This document shows positions 1 to 6,546 of a stretch of DNA of 7,732 bases, in pieces; position 1 is the stretch's first letter; every line of letters begins with the position of its first letter. The notes beneath the pieces were generated by a model. The model saw only the letters and a program-made list of their open reading frames with translations. It made no database searches and was not told the DNA's origin. The translations under genes were made by a program, and so were the position numbers. Location of the stretch: positions 1 to 7,732 of the forward strand of contig CAMHER010000085.1 in the NCBI GenBank assembly GCA_946184215.1, given 5' to 3'. The stretch comes from an uncultured Clostridia bacterium. Its GTDB lineage: Bacteria; Bacillota; Clostridia; Oscillospirales; Oscillospiraceae.

Positions 1-84
1 AAACAGGCTCTTTCTTCTTTTCCCGACTCTGTCACACATCATTGACAAACCTACAGCCAAGTGGAGCGTAAAGCAAAGTTAAGG

Positions 85-113
85 TTGACAACAGGGGGAA
101 AAGCTATTATAAT
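85..113 (+). promoter_or_regulatory. Consensus sigma-A promoter of rpsU
   Basis: A -35 box TTGACA (85-90) and a -10 box TATAAT (108-113) are separated by exactly 17 bases, a perfect match to the vegetative sigma-A/sigma-70 consensus. Transcription should start near 120, giving a leader of about 63 nt before the rpsU start codon. This fits a strongly expressed ribosomal protein gene. A second TTGACA at 42-47 has no usable -10 box at the right distance and is not counted. Bases 1-84 hold nothing else I recognise. Confidence 0.9.
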
Positions 114-127
114 ATCCCTGTTGAAAA

Positions 128-176
128 GCCAATCATTTGGCCCTTGAAGCACCGCAAGGTGTATTTGGAGGGAGGG
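128..176 (+). promoter_or_regulatory. rpsU leader: two small hairpins and doubled Shine-Dalgarno
   Basis: The predicted 5' UTR holds two short hairpins. The first is GCCAA-TCAT-TTGGC (128-141). The second is CACC-GCAA-GGTG (150-161), closed by a GNRA tetraloop. Five bases later lies GGAGGGAGGG (167-176), which contains two overlapping Shine-Dalgarno matches; the second leaves 7 bases to the ATG at 183. The hairpins are seen directly. A regulatory role, such as autogenous control by bS21, is only a possibility, since bS21 binds near the anti-Shine-Dalgarno end of 16S rRNA. I do not recognise a named leader family here. Confidence 0.45.
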
Positions 177-182
177 AAATAC

Positions 183-368
183 ATGTCTGAAATCTACGTC
201 AAGGAAAACGAGTCTCTGGACAACGCTCTGAAAAGATTCAAGCGCAGCTGCGCCAAGTCCGGCGTTCTGGCTGATCTGAGAAAGAAAGAGTACTATCAGA
301 GCCCCAGCGTCAAGCGCCGTAAGAAATCCGAGGCGGCGCGCAAGAACAAGAACAAGCGCTATTATTGA
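183..368 (+). CDS. rpsU: 30S ribosomal protein bS21
   Basis: This 61-residue protein is ribosomal protein bS21 of the small subunit, which sits near the 3' end of 16S rRNA and helps translation initiation. Recognition rests on the family-typical N-terminus MSEIYVKENESLDNALKRFK, the central KSGVLADLRKKEYYQSPSVK region and the very basic C-terminal tail with RRKKSEAARKNKNK. The length is normal for Firmicutes. The start at 183 is chosen because GGAGG lies 7 bases upstream and the family begins at this methionine. The in-frame TTG at 144 would lie within the leader and add 13 non-conserved residues. The gene has its own consensus promoter and intrinsic terminator, so it appears to be monocistronic. 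It converges with the large surface-protein gene. Confidence 0.97.
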   Translation: MSEIYVKENESLDNALKRFKRSCAKSGVLADLRKKEYYQSPSVKRRKKSEAARKNKNKRYY

Positions 369-375
369 TCCAGAT

Positions 376-418
376 AAAACGGCAGTACCGATCGTCGGTA
401 CTGCCGTTTTTCTTTTTC
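376..418 (+). terminator. Intrinsic terminator of rpsU
   Basis: A perfect 16-bp stem (376-391 with 395-410), whose core is CGGCAGTACCGA, closes on a 3-base loop and runs into TTTTTCTTTTTC. It begins 7 bases after the rpsU stop codon. The A-run on the left side of the stem means it could also work on the minus strand, as a back-up for the convergent surface-protein gene. Confidence 0.93.
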
Positions 419-440
419 ATACAGAAATCTGACAAGACAA

Positions 441-478
441 AAGCGGGAAGCACTTTTGAGGGCTTCCCGCTTCCTTTT
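441..478 (-). terminator. Intrinsic terminator of the repeat-protein gene
   Basis: An 11-bp stem, AAGCGGGAAGC (441-451) with GCTTCCCGCTT (462-472), has a 10-base loop. It lies about 40 bases beyond the stop codon of the minus-strand surface-protein gene. Read on the minus strand, the stem ends in TTTTGTCTTGTC, a usable U-rich tail. On the plus strand the tail is TTCCTTTTC, so the element may act in both directions between the converging genes. Confidence 0.82.
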
Positions 479-514
479 CATCAGAATGGAGAAAAGGGGA
501 GAGTGAATAGAGAG

Positions 515-3500
515 TTATCGACGTTCTGTTCCGTTGCTGCGGAAGGACGGACGCTTCCAGCGGCGGCCTTTGCCGCTGCCGAATACCAGGAAGTAGGCCG
601 CGCACAGACAGCCGAGCAGCGCCAGCAGCATCACGATGATCCAGATGCCGCTCTGGCCGCGGCGGGCGCTCTGCGTGCTCTGCGTTCCTTCGATCGAGAA
701 GCCGGTGTTGACCGTCTCTCCGCCGCTGTATTTTGCCGTCAGCGTATGGCTGCCATCGGGGAGGGTGTTGAGGAACGAGGCTTTCAGCCAGATCTCCGTG
801 CTGCCGGAGGCGGAGGTGTAAGCGTCGCGATCAATATCCTTGCCGTCGATCTGCAGGCCTTCAAAGCCTTCATAGTCATGATCCAGCTTAAAGAAGAGGG
901 TTCCCGAGCTGCCGCCGACCCAAACGGGTCCGTCGGAGCCCGTTCCGGCTTCGTCGCTGACTGTCAGCAGGCCATACTGGTAGCGGATATCGTAGTTCTT
1001 CGTCACGTCCGCGCCGGTGTTTTTATCGGTGATCTTGACGTCGGCAACGGTGTTCTCGCTCGAGCCGACCTTGGTCTGCGAGCCGGTGATGCGCAGCGTG
1101 ACCTGGTGGCTCTCCACGCGGCCGGTGATGTTCGGCGTCGAGCGCTCGGTCAGGGGCGTGCCGTCGTAGACCTTGTTGGCGGCCTTCGTCTCAATGACAA
1201 GCTGCCGCTCGGTGATCGAATAGCTGCCCTTGGCACGGGTGATGTTGTACTGCCCCGTCACGTCGGCGCCGGAGGCGTTCCGGATCGTCACGCTCTTAAT
1301 GGTGACGTCGTACTTGCCCACATCGGAAACGGATTCGGGATTAAAGCTCGCTTCGATCGTATAGCCCACCGGCAGGGGACCGCCCGCAATAACCGAAACA
1401 TCGGCGGCGGTAAAGCGCTTCGCCTGGCCGTCGTAGATCTTGCTGCGGTCGCCGACGGAGAGGGTGATCTCATTGACAACCCTGCTGCTGACTGTCAGCG
1501 TGCCGGCCGCGGTGGTGACGGCGTAGTTCGCCGTGACGTCGGCGCCGGAGGCGTCCGTGATCTTGATCGAGTTTTTCGAGATGCTGTTGGCCGAACTGCC
1601 GGGATTGAGCTGGGAGCCGACGACGTTCGCTTTCAGCGTGTGGCCCTTGAGAAGTTCGCCAGAGGTGACGGAATAACTGCTGCGCGTCAGCGCACTGCCG
1701 TCATAGACCTTGCTGGCAGAGGCAGCTGTGATCGTGATGGGGCGGGGCTTTACCGTCAGCTTGCCGGGAACGATCGTGATGCTGTATTTGCCGCTCACGT
1801 CCGTATCGCCGTTCTTCACGGTAAAGTCGGCCTTGACCTCCGCCTCGCCGGCGTTGGTCAGCTCGCCGCTGAAGGTACCGGGGACGAGCTCGTCGCCCTC
1901 GGCCAGCTTGCCGGAGCTGATCTCATAGTCCTTGACGCTCAGAGGTGTGCCGTCATAAACTTTTTCAGCGCTCTTGACCGTGACGGTCAGCGCGTTGGCA
2001 GAGGCCGGGGCCGTAACGCTCAGCGTTCCTTCCCGCAGCGCAATGCTGTACTGCGCCGTGACGTTCTTGCCGTCCGCGTCGGTGACCTTGACGGATTTGG
2101 GGTCAATGGCATTGGCCGAGGAACCGATCTTGGTCTGCGAGCCGGTGATCGAAAGCGTCAGCGTGTGACCGCTCACCAGCGAGCCGGAGGTGATGGCATA
2201 GCTGTTTTTGACAAGCTCTTTGCCGTCAAATTCCTTGCTGGCGGAATCGGCGGTCAGCACAAGGGAGCGATGTGAAATCGTCAGCTTGCCGGGGACGACG
2301 GTGATATCATAGAGCTCGGAAACGTCCGTTGTGCCGCGGCTGACGGCAAAGGACGCGCCGATAGCGGCGGTGCCTACGCCGGTGAGACTGCCGTTATACG
2401 AGACAAGCACCAGCTTGTCGCCTTGGAGCAGCGCACCGGAGGTGATCTCATAACCGGAGGCGTTCAGCGCCGTGCCATCATAGGGCTTTTCCGCGTCCTT
2501 TACCTTGACGGTCAGTGGGATCTTTGCCGCGGGCGTGGGCTCCGGCGTCGGTTCGGGTGTAACAGGCGGGGTAATGACCACCTTGCCCGGCAGGACTGTG
2601 ATGGCATAGTTCGAGCTGACATCCGTCTCGCCGTTCTTCACGGCAAAGCTTGCGCTCAGCTCACCTTCGCCGACGTCGGTAATGCCGCCCTCAAAGGCGT
2701 TGAGAACAAGCTGATCCGTTCCAAGCAGCGCACCGTCGGAAATCGTGTAGGTGGAACTGTCGAGCGGCGAGCCGTCATATTCCTTTTCGGCGTCTGCGAC
2801 CTTAACGGTCAAAGGCTGCTTTTCGCTGCGCTCGGTAACGGTGATCGATCCGTTGATGACGCTGATGTTATAGTTGCCGGTCACGTCGCGGCCCTCCGCG
2901 TCGGATATGGAAAAACGGGCCGAGGCGGTGCTGGTGCCGGGCACAGTCTGCTCGCCGGCGTATGCTGCGGTGGCGGTATGGCCATCCACAAGATCGCCTG
3001 CCGAGATAATATAAGACGAGGGAGTCAGCGGCTGAGCATTATACTCGCCGGAGACGTTCTCTACGGTAAAGGTCACGCTGCGCGGAACGATCCGCAGCGT
3101 GCCGGGCAGAACGACGATTTCATATTCACCGGTGACGTCTTCTTCCCCGCGGGTGATGCGCACTTGAGAGACGTCCAACGTCGCGGCGCTCTCGCCGGCG
3201 TCGGTGCGGGAGAGGGTGAAGGCGCCGTCGGGGATCGTGAGCGTATCGCCGCTCTTCACTTCGCCGCCGCGGCTGTAGGAGACCGTAAGCGGCGTGCCGT
3301 CATAGAGCTTTTCGCCGCTCTCAAAGGCGAAGACGACGGCGTCCTTCCATTGGGCCTCCAGCGAGACGGAGGAGGCGAGATTCAGCGTGTCGCCGCCCTG
3401 GACAAGGGCGCTTGCGCCGTTGGCAAAGAGCAGCTTCCAGCCGACAAACTTTTTCCCCAGAGAGTTCAGCGCGGTGGATTCCGCCTGCGCATCGGGGGAG

Positions 3501-4156
3501 GCGGCCGTGTAGGAAACGCTTGCCTGGCCCTCGGCCTCGCTGAGCGTCACGTCGTCACCGCCTGCGGCAATGGGGGAAGGAAGAGTGCTGAGCGCGCCGG
3601 CGGAATACTGCACATGGATCGGAGCGGTCAGATCGATCCGGTCAAGCGCAAGGCGAAGAAGGTAACGCTCACCGCTGCCGTTGAAGACGGTACCGACAGA
3701 GGAGGCGTCAAAGTCCTCGGCAAAGATGGAGGCGGGAAGCAGGACCGCCCCTGCGGTACGCGGGTCAGCCTGGGCGAGAGAAAGGAGACTGCGGCTGTCC
3801 GCGGCGGCCTCGCAGCCTTCTGCGACGAGCAGTACCGAGCGGAGCGCATAGCCCGCCGGAGGCGTGAGCCTGACACCGCTGCGGCGCAGATCGGCCACCG
3901 TCGGAGCCGTGAGGGCGGCGCCGGAGGCGTCTTTCCCAAAGTCGACGGAGAAGCCCTTTCCGAGAGCGGCTTCGACCTCCTCGGCAGAGCTGAACATGAG
4001 CTCATGCCCCTCGTCGTCCTTTGCGCTGACAGACCAGGCGACAGCGCTCGTGTCCGCTGCGTCGTCTGCAAATACCTCAGGCGCCGAAAGCCCGAAAAGC
4101 TGGGCGACCAGGACGAAGACAAGCAGCACACTGATGGTTTTCTTTATTTTGCTCAT
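515..4156 (-). CDS. Secreted, membrane-anchored YDG/MBG-repeat surface protein
   Basis: This 1213-residue protein is predicted to be exported and held in the membrane; its ligand is unknown. A signal peptide (about 1-30, KIKK then a hydrophobic core, cleavage near VFA-DD) precedes a unique N-terminal region. That region ends in a stretch resembling an InlB/Listeria-Bacteroides repeat (FVGWKL at 237-242, SLEAQW at 265-270). Nine YDG/MBG-like repeats of about 80-85 residues follow (about 272-1067), each with a YDG-type motif such as KVYDGTPL. A proline/threonine linker, PPVTPEPTPEPTPAAK (530-545), lies between repeats 3 and 4. An X2-like Ig domain (about 1085-1155, with LKASFLNTLPDGSHTLT), a membrane helix (about 1171-1192) and a basic tail (GKGRRWKRP) complete it. 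The start at 4156 has AGGAG 9 bases upstream and heads the signal peptide; upstream in-frame ATGs lack this support. No LPxTG- or NPQTN-like sorting motif is seen. Family placement is by motif reading. Confidence 0.93.
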   Translation of the reverse strand: MSKIKKTISVLLVFVLVAQLFGLSAPEVFADDAADTSAVAWSVSAKDDEGHELMFSSAEEVEAALGKGFSVDFGKDASGAALTAPTVADLRRSGVRLTPPAGYALRSVLLVAEGCEAAADSRSLLSLAQADPRTAGAVLLPASIFAEDFDASSVGTVFNGSGERYLLRLALDRIDLTAPIHVQYSAGALSTLPSPIAAGGDDVTLSEAEGQASVSYTAASPDAQAESTALNSLGKKFVGWKLLFANGASALVQGGDTLNLASSVSLEAQWKDAVVFAFESGEKLYDGTPLTVSYSRGGEVKSGDTLTIPDGAFTLSRTDAGESAATLDVSQVRITRGEEDVTGEYEIVVLPGTLRIVPRSVTFTVENVSGEYNAQPLTPSSYIISAGDLVDGHTATAAYAGEQTVPGTSTASARFSISDAEGRDVTGNYNISVINGSITVTERSEKQPLTVKVADAEKEYDGSPLDSSTYTISDGALLGTDQLVLNAFEGGITDVGEGELSASFAVKNGETDVSSNYAITVLPGKVVITPPVTPEPTPEPTPAAKIPLTVKVKDAEKPYDGTALNASGYEITSGALLQGDKLVLVSYNGSLTGVGTAAIGASFAVSRGTTDVSELYDITVVPGKLTISHRSLVLTADSASKEFDGKELVKNSYAITSGSLVSGHTLTLSITGSQTKIGSSANAIDPKSVKVTDADGKNVTAQYSIALREGTLSVTAPASANALTVTVKSAEKVYDGTPLSVKDYEISSGKLAEGDELVPGTFSGELTNAGEAEVKADFTVKNGDTDVSGKYSITIVPGKLTVKPRPITITAASASKVYDGSALTRSSYSVTSGELLKGHTLKANVVGSQLNPGSSANSISKNSIKITDASGADVTANYAVTTAAGTLTVSSRVVNEITLSVGDRSKIYDGQAKRFTAADVSVIAGGPLPVGYTIEASFNPESVSDVGKYDVTIKSVTIRNASGADVTGQYNITRAKGSYSITERQLVIETKAANKVYDGTPLTERSTPNITGRVESHQVTLRITGSQTKVGSSENTVADVKITDKNTGADVTKNYDIRYQYGLLTVSDEAGTGSDGPVWVGGSSGTLFFKLDHDYEGFEGLQIDGKDIDRDAYTSASGSTEIWLKASFLNTLPDGSHTLTAKYSGGETVNTGFSIEGTQSTQSARRGQSGIWIIVMLLALLGCLCAAYFLVFGSGKGRRWKRPSFRSNGTERR
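956..3343 (-). repeat. Nine tandem YDG/MBG-like protein repeats of two main types
   Basis: Inside the surface-protein gene, nine units start at YDG-type motifs: YDGTPL 285, YNAQPL 372, YDGSPL 460, YDGTAL 559, FDGKEL 643, YDGTPL 734, YDGSAL 818, YDGQAK 908 and YDGTPL 997 (residue numbers). Units 3, 4 and 6 share one pattern: GD/TDxLV, then AxFxVxxGxTDVS, then PGKL or PGKV. Units 2, 5, 7 and 9 share another: a GH- or SH-T/V motif, a GxQ segment, then DxxGxDVTxxY and GTLTV-like ends. Unit 1 is closer to the first type and unit 8 is distinct. Short exact DNA repeats remain between units, for example a 21-base match at 1070-1090 and 2129-2149. Confidence 0.82.
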
Positions 4157-4188
4157 GGCTTTGTTCTCCTCTTGACAGAACGGGGTAA

Positions 4189-4205
4189 TTCTTAAGATTC
4201 TTAAG
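4189..4205. repeat. Tandem CTTAAGAAT direct repeats downstream of promoter
   Basis: On the plus strand TTCTTAAG occurs twice, at 4189-4196 and 4198-4205, with a 9-base period. On the minus strand this reads CTTAAGAATCTTAAGAATT. The pair lies in the 5' leader of the surface-protein gene, between its predicted transcription start and its Shine-Dalgarno. Direct repeats of this kind can be binding sites for winged-helix response regulators, but the regulator is unknown. Confidence 0.5.
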
Positions 4206-4249
4206 CAATTTGTTACGGGATTTAACGAAAATGAAACTTTCATGGTCAC

Positions 4250-4277
4250 ATTATACCATTTCGTGTGGCAAAAACAA
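4250..4277 (-). promoter_or_regulatory. Promoter of the YDG-repeat surface-protein gene
   Basis: Read on the minus strand, TTGTTT (4277-4272) and TATAAT (4255-4250) are separated by 16 bases. A TG dinucleotide one base upstream of the -10 box makes an extended -10 (TGGTATAAT). Transcription should start near 4243, leaving a leader of about 87 nt to the ATG at 4156. This gives the gene its own transcription start despite lying downstream of the sortase gene on the same strand. Confidence 0.8.
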
Positions 4278-4296
4278 GATGCCGGAGGATGAATAA

Positions 4297-4304
4297 TTCT
4301 TAAG
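4297..4304. repeat. Third TTCTTAAG copy upstream of promoter
   Basis: A third copy of the octamer TTCTTAAG lies about 20 bases upstream (in the minus-strand sense) of the -35 box of the surface-protein gene. Its flank AATTCTTAAG is also shared with the copy at 4189. With the downstream pair it brackets the promoter, which is compatible with an operator arrangement. Confidence 0.4.
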
Positions 4305-4334
4305 GAAAGTCTTATGAAAACGGGCGGCTTTGTC

Positions 4335-5156
4335 TCAGCCGATCTCTGCAAGCCTCCCGAAGAGGACATAACGCACGTCCAGATCCGAATAGGTACAGGT
4401 CGAGAGCGTCAGGATCCGGTCGGAAGAGGAAAGCTCTGTCGGGACAGAGAAATCCGACAGAGAGCGCAGCGTATTGAGATAGGCGGCAAAGTCGCTCTCT
4501 TCCCCAAAGGCCGTCGTGTAGACAAAGGATTCCGGATCGGTGGTGAAGCCGGCGAAGATATCAACACGGTAGTTCTGCGTTGGCGTGTTGAGATAGAAAA
4601 ACGGGTGTGCCTCGCAGAAGGCAGGGTTGATGTAATCGTCGATCAGCGCGAACATGGAACCGTCACGCATATTGTGGCCGTAGAGGATCGTGTTCTGCCC
4701 CGAAAAATCGGAGGGGCAGGCGCAGTCGGCAAAAATCGAGCCGCCGACGGAGGACGTGCCGTCCGGAAAGTGGTCAAGGTAATAGGAATTGTCCCGACCC
4801 TGGACAACGGGATAGTTGATGACGGTGTCGGGCAGACAGATCCAGCCGATGACATCGCCGCCAAGCTGCCGCAGCGCCTCAAAGTCCACCGAGACGGGAG
4901 ACGTCTCGGTCTCTTCCGGCGCCTCCCCCTCCTCGGGCGGGGGAGAGGACGGCGCGATCCCGGCCGGTCTGCTTTCGGCCGGAGAGGCAGCGGTGGGCTG
5001 CGGCGACGCGACCACGGCGAGGGAGAGATCGTCATAGCGCCGGGCGGACTCCTCGTAGCCTTGCCGGATCGAATAGATCTGCCACAGACTGTACAGGATC
5101 AGCGTGATAAGCACAAAGGCGAGCGCGCCCAGCAGCACCCGCAGGATTTTTTTCAT
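4335..5156 (-). CDS. Class B sortase (SrtB-like cysteine transpeptidase)
   Basis: The 273-residue protein is a membrane-bound sortase of class B. Such enzymes cut a sorting motif in secreted proteins and join them to cell-wall peptidoglycan or to other subunits. An N-terminal membrane anchor (about 4-30) is followed by a proline/glutamate-rich extracellular linker (about 50-90) and the catalytic domain (about 91-273). The catalytic residues are visible: His161 in LYGHNMRDGSMF, Cys254 in TLSTC and Arg262 in DVRYVLFGRL. GWICLPDTVINYPVVQG is also typical of the class. The start at 5156 has AAAGAGAGG 9 bases upstream. The ATG at 5177 has no ribosome binding site, and one at 5243 lies upstream of the predicted promoter. 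The surface-protein gene follows 178 bases downstream on the same strand, but no partner substrate is certain. Pilus-type (class C) sortase is less likely given the motifs. Confidence 0.95.
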   Translation of the reverse strand: MKKILRVLLGALAFVLITLILYSLWQIYSIRQGYEESARRYDDLSLAVVASPQPTAASPAESRPAGIAPSSPPPEEGEAPEETETSPVSVDFEALRQLGGDVIGWICLPDTVINYPVVQGRDNSYYLDHFPDGTSSVGGSIFADCACPSDFSGQNTILYGHNMRDGSMFALIDDYINPAFCEAHPFFYLNTPTQNYRVDIFAGFTTDPESFVYTTAFGEESDFAAYLNTLRSLSDFSVPTELSSSDRILTLSTCTYSDLDVRYVLFGRLAEIG

Positions 5157-5196
5157 GAGCAGCGGCCTCTCTTTCATGAGCGAACGATACTCTATT

Positions 5197-5226
5197 ATTA
5201 TAGTACAGATCCGGCTGAAATGATAG
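5197..5226 (-). promoter_or_regulatory. Probable promoter of the sortase gene
   Basis: On the minus strand a perfect TATAAT (5202-5197) lies about 40 bases upstream of the chosen sortase start. The best -35 candidate is CTATCA (5226-5221) with an 18-base spacer, which matches the consensus at only three positions. Transcription from here would start near 5190, which excludes the in-frame ATG at 5243 as a start. The promoter diverges from that of the synthase-reductase operon. Confidence 0.6.
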
Positions 5227-5289
5227 TCCCCGGGGAAAAACAAAGGATTCTTCAGCTTTCGGCAGGAAGAGGCGATAGAAATGTTGTCC

Positions 5290-5318
5290 TTGCACTTTTA
5301 TTCCATGCATGTTATAGT
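5290..5318 (+). promoter_or_regulatory. Extended -10 promoter of the synthase-reductase operon
   Basis: TTGCAC (5290-5295) and TATAGT (5313-5318) are separated by 17 bases, with TG at 5310-5311 forming an extended -10 (TGTTATAGT). Transcription should start near 5325, giving a short AT-rich leader of about 29 nt. AGGAG at 5341-5345 lies 8 bases before the synthase ATG. I see no operator-like repeat or riboswitch in this leader. Confidence 0.8.
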
Positions 5319-5353
5319 TATTTCAAATATTTTAAAGAAAAGGAGAAGAGCCG

Positions 5354-6529
5354 ATGGACATATTTGAAAAATGCTATCGCCCCTCGGCGGCGGACGAGAT
5401 CCGGGAAAAGGGCATTTACCCGTATTTTCATGCACTGGAATCCCGGCAGGACACAGAGGTCATCATGGAGGGCAAGCGGCGCATCATGCTTGGCTCCAAC
5501 AACTACCTCGGTCTGACCACGGATCCGGAGATCATTGAGGCCGGTATCCGCGCCTTCGAGCAGTACGGCAGTGGATGCTCCGGCTCCCGTTTTCTCAACG
5601 GCACGCTGGAGATGCATCTGGAGCTGGAGGACGAGCTGGGCAAATTCCTGCGCAAGAGCGGGATCGTGACCTTTTCCACCGGCTTTCAGTCCAATCTGGG
5701 CATTCTTTCGGCGATCGTGGGGCGCAACGACTATGTGATCTGCGACAAGGAAAACCATGCCAGCATTTATGACGGCTGCCGTCTCAGCTTCGGCAAGATG
5801 CTGCGCTATGCTCACAACGACATGGAGGACCTGGAGAAGCAGCTGCAGCGCGTGCCGGAGGATTCCGGCTGTCTGATCGTCACAGACGGCGTTTTCAGCA
5901 TGGGCGGCGACATCGCCAGACTGCCGGAGATCGTGAAACTTGCCAGACAGTACGGCGCGCGCGTCATGGTCGACGACGCGCACGGTCTCGGTGTCATCGG
6001 CGAGGGCGGCCGCGGCACAGCCAGCCACTTCGGCCTGGAGGACGAGGTGGATATCTACATGGGTACCTTCTCCAAATCTCTGGCCAGTCTCGGCGGCTAC
6101 ATGGCTGCGGACGCACGGGTGGCGGACTATGTGCGTCATGCCTCCCGGCCCTTCATCTTTTCGGCCTCCATCACGCCGGCCAGCTGCGCCGTCGCGCTCA
6201 CAGCCCTGCGCAAGCTGGAATCTCACCCCGAGCTGCCCCTGCGGCTGCAGAGCCTGTCCGCCTATGCGCGCGAGGGCTTCCACAAGCGCGGCGTCCGTAT
6301 CCGGGAATCCGCCGCGGACGTGCCCACGCCGATCATCCCGCTTTACACCAACGATATCGTCAATACGCTGGAAACATCCCGCCGGATCTATGACGCGGGC
6401 GTTTACGTCAACCCCGTGCTGCCGCCTGCCACGCCTCCGGCGGACTGCCTGCTGCGCACAAGCTATATGGCCACGCATACCGAGGCGCTTCTGGACGAGG
6501 CGATGGACATCATCGCCGCCAACCTGTAA
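5354..6529 (+). CDS. Alpha-oxoamine synthase, serine palmitoyltransferase-like
   Basis: This 391-residue protein is a PLP-dependent alpha-oxoamine synthase (fold type I). The family condenses an amino acid with an acyl thioester, losing CO2, to give a 2-amino-ketone. Visible active-site residues are His135 (ENHASI, stacking on PLP), Asp207 and His210 (VDDAHG) and the PLP lysine Lys241 (GTFSKSLAS). The family includes serine palmitoyltransferase (SPT), glycine C-acetyltransferase (Kbl), BioF and HemA. Several stretches resemble Bacteroidetes SPT as I remember it: GIYPYFHALES, YGSGCSGSRFLNGTLEMH, FIFSASITPAS, VNPVLPPATPP and SYMATHT. The length fits both SPT and Kbl. AGGAG lies 8 bases before the ATG. 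The reductase gene follows after 17 bases, the expected order for sphingoid-base synthesis. There is no adjacent threonine dehydrogenase as for Kbl, and no biotin genes as for BioF. The family is certain; the substrate is inferred and could be serine, alanine, glycine or cysteate. Confidence 0.93.
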   Translation: MDIFEKCYRPSAADEIREKGIYPYFHALESRQDTEVIMEGKRRIMLGSNNYLGLTTDPEIIEAGIRAFEQYGSGCSGSRFLNGTLEMHLELEDELGKFLRKSGIVTFSTGFQSNLGILSAIVGRNDYVICDKENHASIYDGCRLSFGKMLRYAHNDMEDLEKQLQRVPEDSGCLIVTDGVFSMGGDIARLPEIVKLARQYGARVMVDDAHGLGVIGEGGRGTASHFGLEDEVDIYMGTFSKSLASLGGYMAADARVADYVRHASRPFIFSASITPASCAVALTALRKLESHPELPLRLQSLSAYAREGFHKRGVRIRESAADVPTPIIPLYTNDIVNTLETSRRIYDAGVYVNPVLPPATPPADCLLRTSYMATHTEALLDEAMDIIAANL

Positions 6530-6546
6530 GAGAGAAGGGGAGAGCT

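Noticed and set aside
144..182. Upstream TTG start for rpsU
   Set aside because: It lacks a ribosome binding site, includes the leader hairpin and Shine-Dalgarno, and would add residues not found in bS21.
365..2275. Long plus-strand open frame (636 codons) antisense to the surface-protein gene
   Set aside because: It lies wholly opposite a gene with promoter, ribosome binding site, signal peptide, repeats and terminator. Its translation is low-complexity (rich in Ala, Arg, Gly, Asp) without domains, and its start lies inside the rpsU terminator region without a ribosome binding site. The GC-rich codon bias of the repeat gene explains the absence of stops.
956..3343. CRISPR-like reading of the regular repeats
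   Set aside because: The period is about 250 bases, the units are divergent, and the repeats lie inside a coding frame with protein-level conservation, so they are protein domains.
2423..4195. Second long plus-strand open frame (590 codons) antisense to the surface-protein gene
   Set aside because: Same reasons: it mirrors the repeat-encoding strand, shows no recognisable motifs and has no promoter or ribosome binding site.
4305..4337. Possible terminator after the sortase gene
   Set aside because: Only a 4-5 bp imperfect pairing (GGCT with AGCC) is visible, with no proper U-tail, so read-through into the surface-protein gene cannot be excluded.
4314..5516. Plus-strand open frame antisense to the sortase and running into the synthase
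   Set aside because: It overlaps the sortase gene on the other strand, crosses the divergent promoter region and enters the synthase gene out of frame. The product has no recognisable features.
5318..6478. Minus-strand open frame (386 codons) antisense to the synthase
   Set aside because: It is the mirror of a well-supported PLP enzyme gene, with a His/Ala/Arg-rich translation and no family motifs.
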